Shown here: positions 1 to 9,070 of the stretch, in pieces | Position numbering within the stretch: position 1 is the first letter of the stretch | How the letters are laid out: every line of letters starts with the position of its first letter | Source of the DNA: CANHBY01 sp031374415 | GTDB taxonomy: Bacteria > Pseudomonadota > Gammaproteobacteria > Burkholderiales > Burkholderiaceae_C | Length of the DNA: 64,000 nucleotides | Direction: 5' to 3' | Assembly (NCBI GenBank): GCA_031374415.1 | Contig: JANMGB010000119.1 | Coordinates: forward strand, 1 to 64,000 | The notes under the pieces: model-generated | Told to the model about the DNA's origin: nothing | Seen by the model: only the letters and a program-made list of their open reading frames with translations | Databases searched by the model: none | Made by a program: the position numbers and the translations under genes

Positions 1-3000
1 ACCGACAGTTGTACCCCGTACAAGCCCGGCGCGCTGTAGCTGTGTTGGACCTCGGGGCTGCTGGTCGTGATGACCGTGCCGTCACCAAAATCCCAGCGGT
101 AGCTCGACCCAGGTTGGGGCGTGGTTCCGATGCTGAAGGTCGCCGCGCCGCTCGTCACCACCGGCGGGTTGCTCGTGGGCACAAACTCCGTGGGCGCCGA
201 CACGATGCTCCAGATCAGCGCCAGGTTGCTCGCCGCCCCTTGGCTGTCCACCGCCCGCACCACCGGGTTGAACACCCCCGTGCTCGATGGGCGCCCGCTG
301 ACCACCCCGGACACCGGGCTGATGCTCAGGCCCGGCGGCAGCCCTGTTGCGCTGAACGTCACCGCATCGCCGTCGGTGTCGGTCGCACTCACCGGAAAAC
401 TCAGCAGCCGCCCCACCACGTGCGTCGGCGGATTCACCGGCGCAAACAAGGGCGCATGGTTGCTCGCCGCACCAAAAACCTCCACTTCGGCCAAGGACAG
501 CGCATTCCAGTTCAGCAGCTGCACACGCACGAAGCGGCCTGTGGCACGCATGGGCAAGGTGACTTGCGGCGAGGGCTCGAGCGATACGATGGTGTTGGCC
601 ACCAGCGGATCAGCCAGCAAGTTGGCCATCGACCGCCCAGTCATATCGGTGCGAGACACAAAGACGCGAAAACTCGTCAAACGGTTGGAACAACAATCGG
701 TGCGGTTCCACAGCCGGATGGCCGTCAGGGGTTGGACTGCGCCCAAATCCACCTGCCATGCGCTGTCGCCCGTCTCAGCCGTGTGGCTGACCGAGCCCCC
801 CACAACAAAATCACCGTTGATGTTGCCGTCCACCGCCCGCGAGGCCAAACCCTCAAAGGCCGTGCTCGATTGGCTGGCCGGTTTGCCTTGCGCCAGATTG
901 TTGAAGTAAACCACCTTCTCGCCCGTCAAAGAGGCAAAGTCGCGCAGATCCCCCTGCGCCACCTGCGTCCAGGTCACGCCGTCGCGGCTCGTTTCGAACT
1001 GCCAGACGGCGATGGCACCGACGGTGCTGTCCGCACGCGGCAGGTACTTGAAGCCGTTGATCACACGTGGCCCACCCAAGTTGACGGTGAAACTGTTCGC
1101 CGATGCCCCCCCCGCACTCACCCACGCTGTCGCGGGGTCGCTGTCGATGGCGCTGGCTGCCGCATTGGCCCCCGATTGCCCGCTGGCGCTGGCCACCCAA
1201 CCCGTGCGTGACATGACTTGCCCATTGCCATCGAGCAGGTTGAACTCGGCCACCGCAGCCCAAGGGTTGCCCGACACGTCGCCGGCGGCCTTCAGCCGCA
1301 CATAGCTCACTTCGCTGGACGCCCCCGGCTGCACCGTCCACACGATGCGCGTGCTGCTGGCCGCTACAGTGTTCCTCGCCTCAATCAACACGGCATACTG
1401 CCCAGGCGTGCTCGGCGTGCCAGACACGACCCCCGTGGTGGACTGCATACTCAAACCCGGCGGCAAACCGCTGGCGCTGTAGCTCACCGAGCCCGTGCTG
1501 CTGGCCGTCACGTTGAGCACGGCTGGCGTACCCACCGAGCTCGTTTGGCTGTCCAGGGCCCCCAGGACCGGCGCACCCTCACCCGTGATTTGAATCATCT
1601 TCGACACCGAGGGCACCCCTCGGTCGTCCAGCGCAAACAGCATGTAGTACCCCGGCAGCACCACCCCCGGGTTGCTGGGGATCGTCACGTCGTAGCCCGT
1701 GCCACTGGCCAAGGTGAACTGCAGTGGCACTCGCCGCTGATCGTTGTTCACCGAGTGGGTGGTGGACGACAGCCGAATCAAAGCAAATGAGCCCACCGTC
1801 GTGTCCGTCGTCACGCGCATCGTGGTGCCGTGCGTCGCACGGGTCGGCGCACTTTGAATCACCGGCCGCAGCGCCGCTGTGCCGTCGTCGTTGAGCAAAT
1901 AGTGCGGGGTGTAAATCTGAATGTCGGTGTGGTTCGCAGCACAGCCCTCGCCACACAAGCCGCTGCCGCCTGACATCACACGCCCATCGGGCAACAGCAG
2001 CGCCACGCTGTGATAGTTGCGCGCCACCGCCATCGGGGGCAAGGGGGTGAACTGCTCGGTCAAGGGATCCCACAGCTCCGGCACCAGCACAGAAAAATCG
2101 TCTGAATAAGCCTTCCCCTCGGTTTGCCCGCCAATGACCATTACCTGGCCATTGGGCAGCACCACCGAGCTGCTGTAAACCCGCGCATAACCCATCGGGG
2201 CGACCTTGCGTACCGACACGCCCGCATTGATGTCAATCACATAACTGGTGGCACTGCCTGCCGCACGGTCATAAGCACCCGCACCGCCGACCTTGAGAAC
2301 CTTGCCGATGTCGTACATGGCCACGTTGCCGTTTTGCGCGTAGTCATCATCGCCGCGCAAACCGGCCGAGTTGATGCTGCCGTTGCCGCGGGTATCGATC
2401 CAATTCATCGACGCGCTGGGCCCCGCATGCAACACTTTGCCATTGGGCGCAGACAGCAACCACATGTGATTGTCAGCCCGATAATCGCCTGCGGCATCGG
2501 GCGCCAGGGCCGGGTCCACCGGCACGCCGGGCAGGCGACGCCAGCCGCTGCTGGGGCTCCAGACTTCTCCGTGCTTGCCGCCCACACCCCCACTCCATGA
2601 CCCCCCCAAGGTCAACACCGAGCCATCTGCCAACACGGTGTTGGCCTGATATCCACGCGGGATGTTCATCGCCGCGCCCGCGGTCCACAGACCGGTGAAC
2701 GCATTGAAAAAACTGGTCTTGTCGCTGGTGCTGCCCCCATTGATCAGCAGGGAACCATCAGGCAAATTGGATGTACCGGTGCAGAACATGTCGTGCCCGG
2801 TTTCATCAACCCGGCGATCAGAGACGGTATTCGTGACCGGGTTCCAAGTGCTGGTGTGGGTTAGCCCCGTGGTGCCAATGTCAAACCGGCTGCTTGAAGC
2901 CCACAACAAGATCTGTCCATCAGGCAAATGCGCAGCCGCGGTCGGCACCATGGGAACGGGCACAAGCGCCGACCACTGACCGGCCGATAGAGGCGCCTGG

Positions 3001-3140
3001 GCCGCACGCTGAGCCTGCGCCTGCAAGGACGGTTGGCCACTCGCATCGGTCGCGGGGCTTGAGCCCCCGCCGCAAGCGCTCAACACCAACAACCCACAAA
3101 CAGTCACCCAAGGGGCCAAAAATATTGCGCGCTTGTGCAT
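1..3140 (-). CDS. Galactose-oxidase-family copper-radical lipoprotein with Ig-like, discoidin-like and PKD-like domains (C-terminus beyond window)
   Basis: Reading leftward from ATG at 3138-3140, the frame is open to the window edge, so the C-terminus is missing. The N-terminus is a lipoprotein signal (hydrophobic run ending LVLSAC, then GGGSS). The next ~480 residues follow the galactose oxidase fold. All landmark residues of the copper-radical site are visible: Cys120 in HDMFCTG, Tyr220 in GDYRADNH, Tyr376-His377 in ARNYHSVALL and His462 in THSVNNDQRR. They correspond to Cys228, Tyr272, Tyr495/His496 and His581 of the fungal enzyme. After it come putative-Ig modules (SGLPPGLS motif twice), a discoidin/F5-8-type region and a PKD-like stretch (YRWDFGDGT) at the edge. 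Inference: an exported, membrane-anchored carbohydrate or alcohol oxidase with adhesive modules. It stands alone; the substrate cannot be read from sequence. Confidence 0.85.
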   Translation of the reverse strand, partial: MHKRAIFLAPWVTVCGLLVLSACGGGSSPATDASGQPSLQAQAQRAAQAPLSAGQWSALVPVPMVPTAAAHLPDGQILLWASSSRFDIGTTGLTHTSTWNPVTNTVSDRRVDETGHDMFCTGTSNLPDGSLLINGGSTSDKTSFFNAFTGLWTAGAAMNIPRGYQANTVLADGSVLTLGGSWSGGVGGKHGEVWSPSSGWRRLPGVPVDPALAPDAAGDYRADNHMWLLSAPNGKVLHAGPSASMNWIDTRGNGSINSAGLRGDDDYAQNGNVAMYDIGKVLKVGGAGAYDRAAGSATSYVIDINAGVSVRKVAPMGYARVYSSSVVLPNGQVMVIGGQTEGKAYSDDFSVLVPELWDPLTEQFTPLPPMAVARNYHSVALLLPDGRVMSGGSGLCGEGCAANHTDIQIYTPHYLLNDDGTAALRPVIQSAPTRATHGTTMRVTTDTTVGSFALIRLSSTTHSVNNDQRRVPLQFTLASGTGYDVTIPSNPGVVLPGYYMLFALDDRGVPSVSKMIQITGEGAPVLGALDSQTSSVGTPAVLNVTASSTGSVSYSASGLPPGLSMQSTTGVVSGTPSTPGQYAVLIEARNTVAASSTRIVWTVQPGASSEVSYVRLKAAGDVSGNPWAAVAEFNLLDGNGQVMSRTGWVASASGQSGANAAASAIDSDPATAWVSAGGASANSFTVNLGGPRVINGFKYLPRADSTVGAIAVWQFETSRDGVTWTQVAQGDLRDFASLTGEKVVYFNNLAQGKPASQSSTAFEGLASRAVDGNINGDFVVGGSVSHTAETGDSAWQVDLGAVQPLTAIRLWNRTDCCSNRLTSFRVFVSRTDMTGRSMANLLADPLVANTIVSLEPSPQVTLPMRATGRFVRVQLLNWNALSLAEVEVFGAASNHAPLFAPVNPPTHVVGRLLSFPVSATDTDGDAVTFSATGLPPGLSISPVSGVVSGRPSSTGVFNPVVRAVDSQGAASNLALIWSIVSAPTEFVPTSNPPVVTSGAATFSIGTTPQPGSSYRWDFGDGTVITTSSPEVQHSYSAPGLYGVQLS

Positions 3141-3453
3141 ACTTCACCTTCAAATTCTTGTCAATTCCGACGCGTCGAATGGCGAAGCCGGATCCCTGGT
3201 ACCCCGTCTCAGCACAGAAGGCAGCCGGTACCTCACCCAGAGACAAAGCGGGGCAGCAAAACAGCAACGCATATGCACGGCGATGGAAAAGGGCGAGCGC
3301 GGGGGGGCTGTCTGTCGCGAACTCGAGCCGAGTCGTGGAACATCCTAAGCGACCCCTCTAGGGTCAACCCCTATGCGCACAACACTTGGTAACAAAACGG
3401 GCGTTTAGTTACCCCAAGTTACAGACGGCTCATCGATTTCCGGCCTGCAAAGG
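3141..3453. other. Intergenic region upstream of the oxidase gene, no gene seen
   Basis: No convincing coding sequence lies here; the short frames overlap one another and lack ribosome sites. It should hold the leftward promoter of the oxidase gene, but I could not identify clear -35/-10 boxes. Bases 3199-3212 (GTACCCCGTCTCAG) match, in inverse orientation, the outer tip of the inverted-repeat element found at 11.05 and 23.0 kb, and may be a solo tip. Confidence 0.4.
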
Positions 3454-3483
3454 ACAAAGGGGGCGCCGAAGCGCCCCCTTTGT
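3454..3483. terminator. Strong stem-loop terminator downstream of hpf
   Basis: Two perfectly complementary 13-base arms (3454-3466 and 3471-3483) enclose a CGAA loop. The stem is GC-rich in its upper part with AAA/TTT at its foot, so it can act in either direction. It lies about 40 bases past the leftward hpf stop codon, so it most likely ends the hpf transcript and insulates the oxidase gene. Confidence 0.8.
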
Positions 3484-3523
3484 GAAAATCTTCACCCCTG
3501 TGCAGAGGTGATCACTCACGTGT

Positions 3524-3865
3524 CTACTGCAAATCAGTGCTCATGCGCTTGGCGGGCTGATGATGGTGATCTTGCAGCTTACTTTTGTGCCGGCACACCT
3601 GGCGATCCAGCTTGTCCATGACCTGGTCAATGGCGGCATATAAATCTTCGTGACTGTTTTCAACAAAGATGTCTTTACCTTTCACATGCAGGGTGATCTC
3701 GGCCTTCTGACGGCGTTGTTTCTCCTTCATTTTCTCCACGGACAGCAGGACATTCACATCCACCACCTGGTCAAAATGGCGGGTGACGCGGTCTAGTTTA
3801 GTAAGGACGTACTCTCGCAAAGATGGGGTTAAATCCAAGTGGTGGCCGCTGATGGTTAAGTTCAT
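3524..3865 (-). CDS. hpf: Ribosome hibernation promoting factor
   Basis: This 113-residue protein begins MNLTISGHHLDLT and matches the short HPF/YfiA family: a beta-alpha-beta-beta-beta-alpha domain with the LREYVLTKLDRVTRHFDQV helix and the NSHEDLYAAIDQVMDKLDRQV helix. HPF binds the small ribosomal subunit in stationary phase and promotes inactive 100S dimers. The C-terminus is short and basic, as in the short form, without the long dimerisation tail. A purine-rich ribosome site lies just upstream of the ATG. In many proteobacteria hpf sits with rpoN/ptsN; here it is a single gene, divergent from transaldolase and closed by a strong stem-loop. Confidence 0.93.
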   Translation of the reverse strand: MNLTISGHHLDLTPSLREYVLTKLDRVTRHFDQVVDVNVLLSVEKMKEKQRRQKAEITLHVKGKDIFVENSHEDLYAAIDQVMDKLDRQVCRHKSKLQDHHHQPAKRMSTDLQ

Positions 3866-4117
3866 GGAAACTCCTTTCGCAGGGGGGTGAAAGTGTCACT
3901 GACACGGAACCTGAACTCATGGTTCCAGCGTAGCAACCTTGCGCAGGGGTGGCAAGCGGGGGCCAAAGACCAGCAAACCGGTCCAGCTTGGCGCCGGTTT
4001 TGCCTTCTCAGCCCGGCTCAGGTCTAATCACGAGTTAGCTTGGCCCCAGCGGTTTGCTCCCCCTCCCAAAACGCCAAGGCCAGGAACCCTGGCCTGCGCT
4101 CCCCCCTTCAGGGCGGA

Positions 4118-4147
4118 GTTTCAACCCGGAGTCAGATTTTTGATGAA
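4118..4147 (+). repeat. Leader repeat copy 1 (GTTTCAA...TTTTTGATGAA) overlapping the transaldolase start codon
   Basis: The last 30 bases before and into the transaldolase start closely match segments at 38666-38696 (minus strand, overlapping the hrcV start) and 41318-41348 (plus strand, no real gene after it). Shared core: GTTTCAAACCGGAGTCAG followed by a T-run and TGATGAA. A GC-rich inverted repeat containing CTTCAG lies just upstream in each case. It looks like a dispersed repeat that carries a start codon or inserts next to one. Confidence 0.6.
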
Positions 4148-5105
4148 TCAACTCGATCAACTCAAGCGTTACACGACGGTGGTTGCCGACACTGGCAACT
4201 TCAAGCAGTTGGCGGCCTTCTCGCCCCAAGATGCCACCACCAATCCCTCGTTGATTTTGAAAGCCGTGCTCCAACCCGAGTACGCCCCCATGCTCGCGCT
4301 GGCCGTCAAGCAAAGCCGCAAGCAACCGCTGGACAGCATCGTGGATCAGGTGCTGGTGCGTTTTGGGTGTGAGATTTTGAAGATCGTGCCTGGGCGCGTG
4401 TCCACCGAAGTCGACGCCCGCTTGAGCTTCGATGTCGCCGCCATGGTGGCACGGGCCCGGCACATCATGTCGCTGTACTTTGAAGTGGGCATTCCTGCGG
4501 AGCGCGTGCTGATCAAATTGGCCGCCACGTGGGAAGGCATTCAAGCCGCGCGCATTCTGGCGCACGAAGGCATCCGCTGCAACCTGACCTTGCTGTTTTC
4601 GCTGTGCCAAGCCGTGGCCTGCGGCGACTCCGGGGTGCAGCTGATTTCACCCTTCGTAGGCCGCATCTACGACTGGCACAAGAAAGCCGCCGGCGCGGCG
4701 TGGGTCGAGGCCGATCACCAGGGCGCGCAAGACCCCGGCGTCCAATCGGTGCGACAGATCTACACCTACTACAAGAAGTTTGAAATCGCCACCGAAGTCA
4801 TGGGCGCGAGCTTTCGCAACCTCGGGCAAATCACGGCCCTGGCAGGCTGCGACCTGCTCACCATCAGCCCCGAGCTGCTGGCCCAGCTGCAGCAAACCGA
4901 GACCCCGCTGCAACGCGCCTTGTCGCCTGACGAGGCTTGTCAAAGCCCCATGCACGCCATCACCTACAACGAGGCCAGCTTCCGCTTCGCTCTGAACGAA
5001 GACGCGATGGCCAGCGACAAATTGGCCGAGGGCATTCGCGCGTTCGTGGCCGATGCCATCAAACTCGATCACCTCATCCAGGCCGAACTCACCCAGGTGA
5101 CTTGA
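4143..5105 (+). CDS. tal: Transaldolase
   Basis: This 320-residue protein starts MNQLDQLKRYTTVVADTGNF and carries the class I transaldolase landmarks: DATTNPSLIL near the N-terminus and the Schiff-base lysine region VLIKLAATWEGI (about residues 120-130), followed by CNLTLLFSLCQA and SPFVGRIYDW. It transfers a dihydroxyacetone unit between sedoheptulose-7-phosphate and glyceraldehyde-3-phosphate in the pentose phosphate pathway. The frame extends 68 codons upstream, but family length and homology begin at ATG 4143, which lies at the end of the leader repeat. The pgi gene follows after 13 bases, so the two probably form one sugar-phosphate operon. Confidence 0.95.
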   Translation: MNQLDQLKRYTTVVADTGNFKQLAAFSPQDATTNPSLILKAVLQPEYAPMLALAVKQSRKQPLDSIVDQVLVRFGCEILKIVPGRVSTEVDARLSFDVAAMVARARHIMSLYFEVGIPAERVLIKLAATWEGIQAARILAHEGIRCNLTLLFSLCQAVACGDSGVQLISPFVGRIYDWHKKAAGAAWVEADHQGAQDPGVQSVRQIYTYYKKFEIATEVMGASFRNLGQITALAGCDLLTISPELLAQLQQTETPLQRALSPDEACQSPMHAITYNEASFRFALNEDAMASDKLAEGIRAFVADAIKLDHLIQAELTQVT

Positions 5106-5118
5106 GCACGCACGCCCC

Positions 5119-6714
5119 ATGACTTCTGCTCCCCGCTGCGACCGCACCCCTGCATGGGCCACACTGGCCGGACACTACCAAGCGCATGGCCGCGACTTTG
5201 ATCTGCGCGAGGCCTTTGCCCGCGACCCTGAGCGCGTCCAACACCTGAGCCTGCAAGCCCCCGGCGTGTGGGCCGACCTGTCCAAAAACTGGCTTGACAC
5301 CGCCGCTCTGCACTTCTTGCTCGACCTGGCGGCGCAATGCCATCTCCCCGCCCGCCGAGACGCCATGCTGCGCGGCGAGCCCATCAACACCACCGAAGAC
5401 CGCGCGGTGCTGCACACCGCCCTGCGGGCCCCACGAGGTCAAGGCCTTTTCAGCGATGAGGTGCATGGCGTGCTCGACGCCATGCTGGCCTTTGCCGAGT
5501 CGGTGCGACAAGGCGGGCGCATCAAGCACGTCGTCAACATCGGCATTGGCGGCAGCGACCTCGGGCCCCAAATGGTGGTGCCTGCACTGGACGCCTACAC
5601 CCACCCCGGCCTGCAGATGCACTTCGTGTCCAACGTCGACGGGCACGACCTTGCTCGCGTGCTGCGGCGCCTGTCACCCCACGACACCCTCTTCGTGGTG
5701 GCCAGCAAAACCTTCACCACCCAAGAGACCCTCACCAACGCCCACGCAGCCAAAGCCTGGTTCCTGGCCCACGGCGGCACGGACATCAACGCGCACTTTG
5801 TCGCCGCCACCACCAACGTGGCCGCCGCAGCCGACTTCGGCATCCACACCACCTTTGGCTTTTGGGACTGGGTGGGTGGGCGCTACTCCCTTTGGAGCGC
5901 CATTGGGCTGTCCATCGCCTTGGCCATTGGCGCCACGCACTTCAAGGCCCTGCTGGCCGGCGCCCACGCGATGGACCAACACTTCGCCACCGCCCCCTTG
6001 GCCAGCAACCTGCCCATGGTGTTGGGCTTGCTCGACCTCTGGTACCGCAACTTCCACCGCCTCAGCAGCCGCAGCATCGCCCCCTACCACCAGGGCCTGA
6101 GCCGCCTGCCAGCCTACTTGCAACAGCTGGAGATGGAAAGCAACGGCAAGTGCGTTGACCTGCACGGTGACCCCGTCCCCTTTAGCACCAGTCCCGTGGT
6201 CTGGGGCGAACCCGGCACCAACGGACAACACGCCTACTTCCAAATGCTGCACCAGGGGACGGATGTGATCCCGGTCGAGTTTATTTTGGTCAAACAAGCC
6301 ACCCATGACTTGGCTGATTCGCACACCAAACTGCTGGCCAACGGCCTGGCCCAGGCCCAGGCCCTGATGCAGGGCAAGACCACCGAACAAGCCTTGAGCG
6401 AGACCGCCCCCACGGCCTCACGCACGATGGATCCCGCTGTGCTGGCGCGCCACCGCAGCTTCCCCGGCAATCGCCCCAGCACCACCTTGCTGCTCAACGA
6501 GCTCAACCCCCACACGCTGGGCGCGCTGATCGCCCTGTACGAACACCGCGTCTTTGTCAGTGGCGCCTTGTGGGGCATCAACAGCTTTGATCAATGGGGT
6601 GTGGAGCTCGGCAAAGCCCTGTGCAACCAACTGCTGCCCCGCTTGGCCTCAGGGGACACAACCGGTCTCGACAGCTCCACCGCAGCGCTGCTGCAGCGCT
6701 TGCAGCGGCCCTGA
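5119..6714 (+). CDS. pgi: Glucose-6-phosphate isomerase
   Basis: This 531-residue protein shows phosphoglucose isomerase signatures in order: VVNIGIGGSDLGPQMV, ASKTFTTQETLTNA, the FWDWVGGRYSLWSAIG block, QLEMESNGK, and GALWGINSFDQWGVELGK near the C-terminus. It interconverts glucose-6-phosphate and fructose-6-phosphate in the cytosol. The length is normal for the bacterial family. It lies 13 bases downstream of transaldolase in the same direction, so co-transcription is likely. Codon use and GC match its neighbours. Confidence 0.96.
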   Translation: MTSAPRCDRTPAWATLAGHYQAHGRDFDLREAFARDPERVQHLSLQAPGVWADLSKNWLDTAALHFLLDLAAQCHLPARRDAMLRGEPINTTEDRAVLHTALRAPRGQGLFSDEVHGVLDAMLAFAESVRQGGRIKHVVNIGIGGSDLGPQMVVPALDAYTHPGLQMHFVSNVDGHDLARVLRRLSPHDTLFVVASKTFTTQETLTNAHAAKAWFLAHGGTDINAHFVAATTNVAAAADFGIHTTFGFWDWVGGRYSLWSAIGLSIALAIGATHFKALLAGAHAMDQHFATAPLASNLPMVLGLLDLWYRNFHRLSSRSIAPYHQGLSRLPAYLQQLEMESNGKCVDLHGDPVPFSTSPVVWGEPGTNGQHAYFQMLHQGTDVIPVEFILVKQATHDLADSHTKLLANGLAQAQALMQGKTTEQALSETAPTASRTMDPAVLARHRSFPGNRPSTTLLLNELNPHTLGALIALYEHRVFVSGALWGINSFDQWGVELGKALCNQLLPRLASGDTTGLDSSTAALLQRLQRP

Positions 6715-6837
6715 CACGGCACGCCCCGGCCGCTGCCCCCGCCCAAGCTGCGAGGCAGGAGTGCGGCCCATCCGAAATGCGTTCCAATGGGGGGGCGGCC
6801 TGATGCAGTCCAGTGCGGCCAACACCCTGGAGAGACC

Positions 6838-7410
6838 ATGACCTACTCAGTTGAACAAACTTGCTTCCTTTTTCCCTGGGGCTTGACACCCACTGAATGC
6901 GCCGCGTGGGTGCAAGTCTGGGTTACCGTGCTGGCCATCGTGGGCAGCGTGGCCTTGGCCGGATGGCAAACCCGCCGGCTGCTGCGGGCCAACCAAAAAC
7001 AAGCTGCGCAGGACAAAATCGAAGCGGGCCAAGCCCTCCTCGACATCGCGCGAAGCAGCCGCAACCTGCAGATTGACTTGAGCGAAAAACTGCTCACCCA
7101 AGAAGCCGTCGCGCACGCTGAGCTCTCGGGCCTGCCCACCCCGATGGCCGAGCTGCTCGCCCTGGAGAACGCCTTGATGCAGTTCCCTTTGGCCACGCTG
7201 GCCCCGGCGCTGCTGGCCCCAGCCAGCATGCTGGCCAGCAACCTGCACCAATACCGCTTGCGTGCTGACGCCCTGTTAAAGCGCCACCGCGACCTGGATC
7301 TGAGCGCCTTCGAAGCCCACACGGAAAGCCTCAACAGCCTCAGTTTTGTCCTGCAAGAAGCGCTGGCCGACGTGGAACGCAACATGGCCAAGCTGCGCGC
7401 GGCAAGCTGA
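6838..7410 (+). CDS. Hypothetical membrane-anchored coiled-coil protein
   Basis: This 190-residue protein was started at ATG 6838, after a GGAGAG ribosome site; the upstream extension (from 6787) has no such site. The N-terminus has a short cysteine-containing segment, then one transmembrane helix (about residues 22-45, VWVTVLAIVGSVALAG). A long alpha-helical, Gln/Ala/Glu-rich cytoplasmic domain follows. No catalytic motif is visible and I do not recognise the family. It follows pgi by 123 bases. A weak GC stem (7413-7430) lies between it and the converging next gene. Confidence 0.6.
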   Translation: MTYSVEQTCFLFPWGLTPTECAAWVQVWVTVLAIVGSVALAGWQTRRLLRANQKQAAQDKIEAGQALLDIARSSRNLQIDLSEKLLTQEAVAHAELSGLPTPMAELLALENALMQFPLATLAPALLAPASMLASNLHQYRLRADALLKRHRDLDLSAFEAHTESLNSLSFVLQEALADVERNMAKLRAAS

Positions 7411-7441
7411 GCACCGCCCCCGGCGGCGGTTGCCAGCGCAA

Positions 7442-7801
7442 TCAAGCAATCACGGTCTGCTTCAACTGCGTCAGCAACTTGTTGATGGACTTGCGCGCAA
7501 TCGCCCGGGGCAACACGGCAATGAAGCCACCCGACCCCACGTGCATCTCTGCGGGCAAAAGCATCAACGCCATCAAACGCATGAACAGGTTGCAACGCAC
7601 CCAGGCCTCCACCACCATCTGCTCACCCTCCCGAGAGGCACTCAACATCATCGGAGCTACCATCAAGCCCAGGCCCTTTTGATAGAGCCGATGCGTGCTG
7701 GTGGAATGCTGGATCTTGTAACCCTCTTCCCGCGCCCAAAGTTCAATCTCGGGCCAAGGGTTGAAGGCGAAGTGGAACTCAAGACGGGTACGGGGCTTCA
7801 T
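7442..7801 (-). CDS. Conserved hypothetical protein, 119 residues
   Basis: The protein begins MKPRTRLEFHFAFNPWPEIELW at ATG 7801. A GAGCAGG ribosome site sits 7 bases upstream, better than for the GTG two codons earlier. It is a soluble alpha/beta-looking protein with several conserved-looking aromatic and hydrophobic positions (HRLYQKGLGLMVAPMML, VEAWVRCNLFMRLMALMLLPAEM). I cannot assign a function. It is transcribed leftward, just downstream of the M20 hydrolase gene (40 bases after its stop would be reached from 7848), so the two could share a message. Confidence 0.6.
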   Translation of the reverse strand: MKPRTRLEFHFAFNPWPEIELWAREEGYKIQHSTSTHRLYQKGLGLMVAPMMLSASREGEQMVVEAWVRCNLFMRLMALMLLPAEMHVGSGGFIAVLPRAIARKSINKLLTQLKQTVIA

Positions 7802-7847
7802 GCGCACACCTGCTCATTGAAAAGCAGCATTGTGCCCGGCCCTGGGC

Positions 7848-9050
7848 TCAGGCCCGAGCAAGCCCCAACCAGGCGTGCACCAGCTTGACCCACAAGGTCG
7901 CCCCCAGGGGGATCAACTCATCATTGAAGTCATAGCTCGGGTTGTGCAGCATGCAAGGCCCCATGCCATGCCCACCCTGCCGGTGGCTGCCGTCACCATT
8001 GCCGATCAGAAAATACGCGCCGGGTTTGTTGAGCAAAAAATAACTGAAATCTTCCGCCCCCATGGTGGGCTCAAACTCGTGCACCTTCTCGGCCCCCACC
8101 CAGTCCGTCATCACGCGCCGCACAAAGGCGGTTTCACTGGGGTGATTGATGGTGGGCGGGTAGTTCCGAGTGAACTTGAAATCAGCCTCCAAATTGAAGG
8201 CGGCACACACATGCTGGACAATTTCGCGCATGCGCTGCTCGATCAAATCGAGCACCTCCAAGGTGAAGGTGCGCACGGTACCCCGCATGTCCACACTGTC
8301 CGGGATCACATTGGTGGCCTCGCCCGCGTGAATCATGGTGACCGAGATCACGCCGGCATCAATCGGCCGCATGTTGCGCGTCAAGATGGTCTGAAAGGCC
8401 TGCACCAGCTGGCAGGCCACAGGCACCGGGTCGACCCCGTTGTGCGGCATGGCGGCATGCGAGCCCTTGCCCTTGAGAACAATGTGGAACTCATTGCTGC
8501 TGGCAAAACAAGGCCCGCTCTTGATGGCAAACTCACCCGCCGCCATGCCCGGCCAGTTGTGCGCACCAAAAATCGCCTCCACTGGAAAGCGCTCAAACAG
8601 ACCATCCTTGATCATCTCGCGGGCGCCACCCCCGCCCTCTTCGGCGGGTTGAAACACCAACACAACGCGCCCCTCAAAGGCTCGCGTCGCAGCCAGGTGC
8701 TGGGCTGCCGCCAGCAACATCGCCGTGTGACCATCGTGACCACACGCGTGCATCTTGCCGGGGTGACGGCTGGCGTGCGCAAAGGTGTTGTGCTCGGTCA
8801 TGGGCAGGGCATCGATGTCGGCCCGCAGAGCAACAGCCCGCGTACCGGTACCGCCCTGAATCACACCCACCACGCCCGTGGTGCCCAAACCGCGGTGGAC
8901 CTCAATGCCCCACTCGGTGAGCTGCTTAGCAATCACATCGGCCGTGCGGACTTCCTTGAAGCACAGCTCAGGGTGGGCATGCAAGTCACGGCGCAAGGCG
9001 GTGATGTGGGGGGCCTGGGCCTGAATCGATTCCAACACGGACACAGTCAT
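7848..9050 (-). CDS. M20-family amidohydrolase (hippurate/N-acyl-amino-acid hydrolase type)
   Basis: This 400-residue metal-dependent aminoacylase-type hydrolase has ALRADIDALPM, the metal-site motif HACGHDGHT, the PAEEGGGG glutamate motif, GAHNWPG and the late TMGAEDFSYFL motif. The dimerisation/lid domain lies in the middle (about residues 190-300, KGKGSHAAMPHNGVDPV). Family members remove acyl groups from amino acids or indole conjugates, so the physiological substrate is unclear. ATG 9050 was chosen because GGAG sits six bases upstream; a TTG four codons earlier is less likely. The next gene upstream (9071-9586) runs in the same direction with a 20-base gap. Confidence 0.88.
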   Translation of the reverse strand: MTVSVLESIQAQAPHITALRRDLHAHPELCFKEVRTADVIAKQLTEWGIEVHRGLGTTGVVGVIQGGTGTRAVALRADIDALPMTEHNTFAHASRHPGKMHACGHDGHTAMLLAAAQHLAATRAFEGRVVLVFQPAEEGGGGAREMIKDGLFERFPVEAIFGAHNWPGMAAGEFAIKSGPCFASSNEFHIVLKGKGSHAAMPHNGVDPVPVACQLVQAFQTILTRNMRPIDAGVISVTMIHAGEATNVIPDSVDMRGTVRTFTLEVLDLIEQRMREIVQHVCAAFNLEADFKFTRNYPPTINHPSETAFVRRVMTDWVGAEKVHEFEPTMGAEDFSYFLLNKPGAYFLIGNGDGSHRQGGHGMGPCMLHNPSYDFNDELIPLGATLWVKLVHAWLGLARA

Positions 9051-9070
9051 GCTCATCTCCAAAAATGGTC

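Noticed and set aside
9..1211. A 400-codon rightward open frame across the oxidase gene
   Set aside because: It is the complement of the oxidase coding frame, with Arg/His-rich composition typical of antisense shadows in high-GC DNA; the leftward frame has a full set of family motifs.
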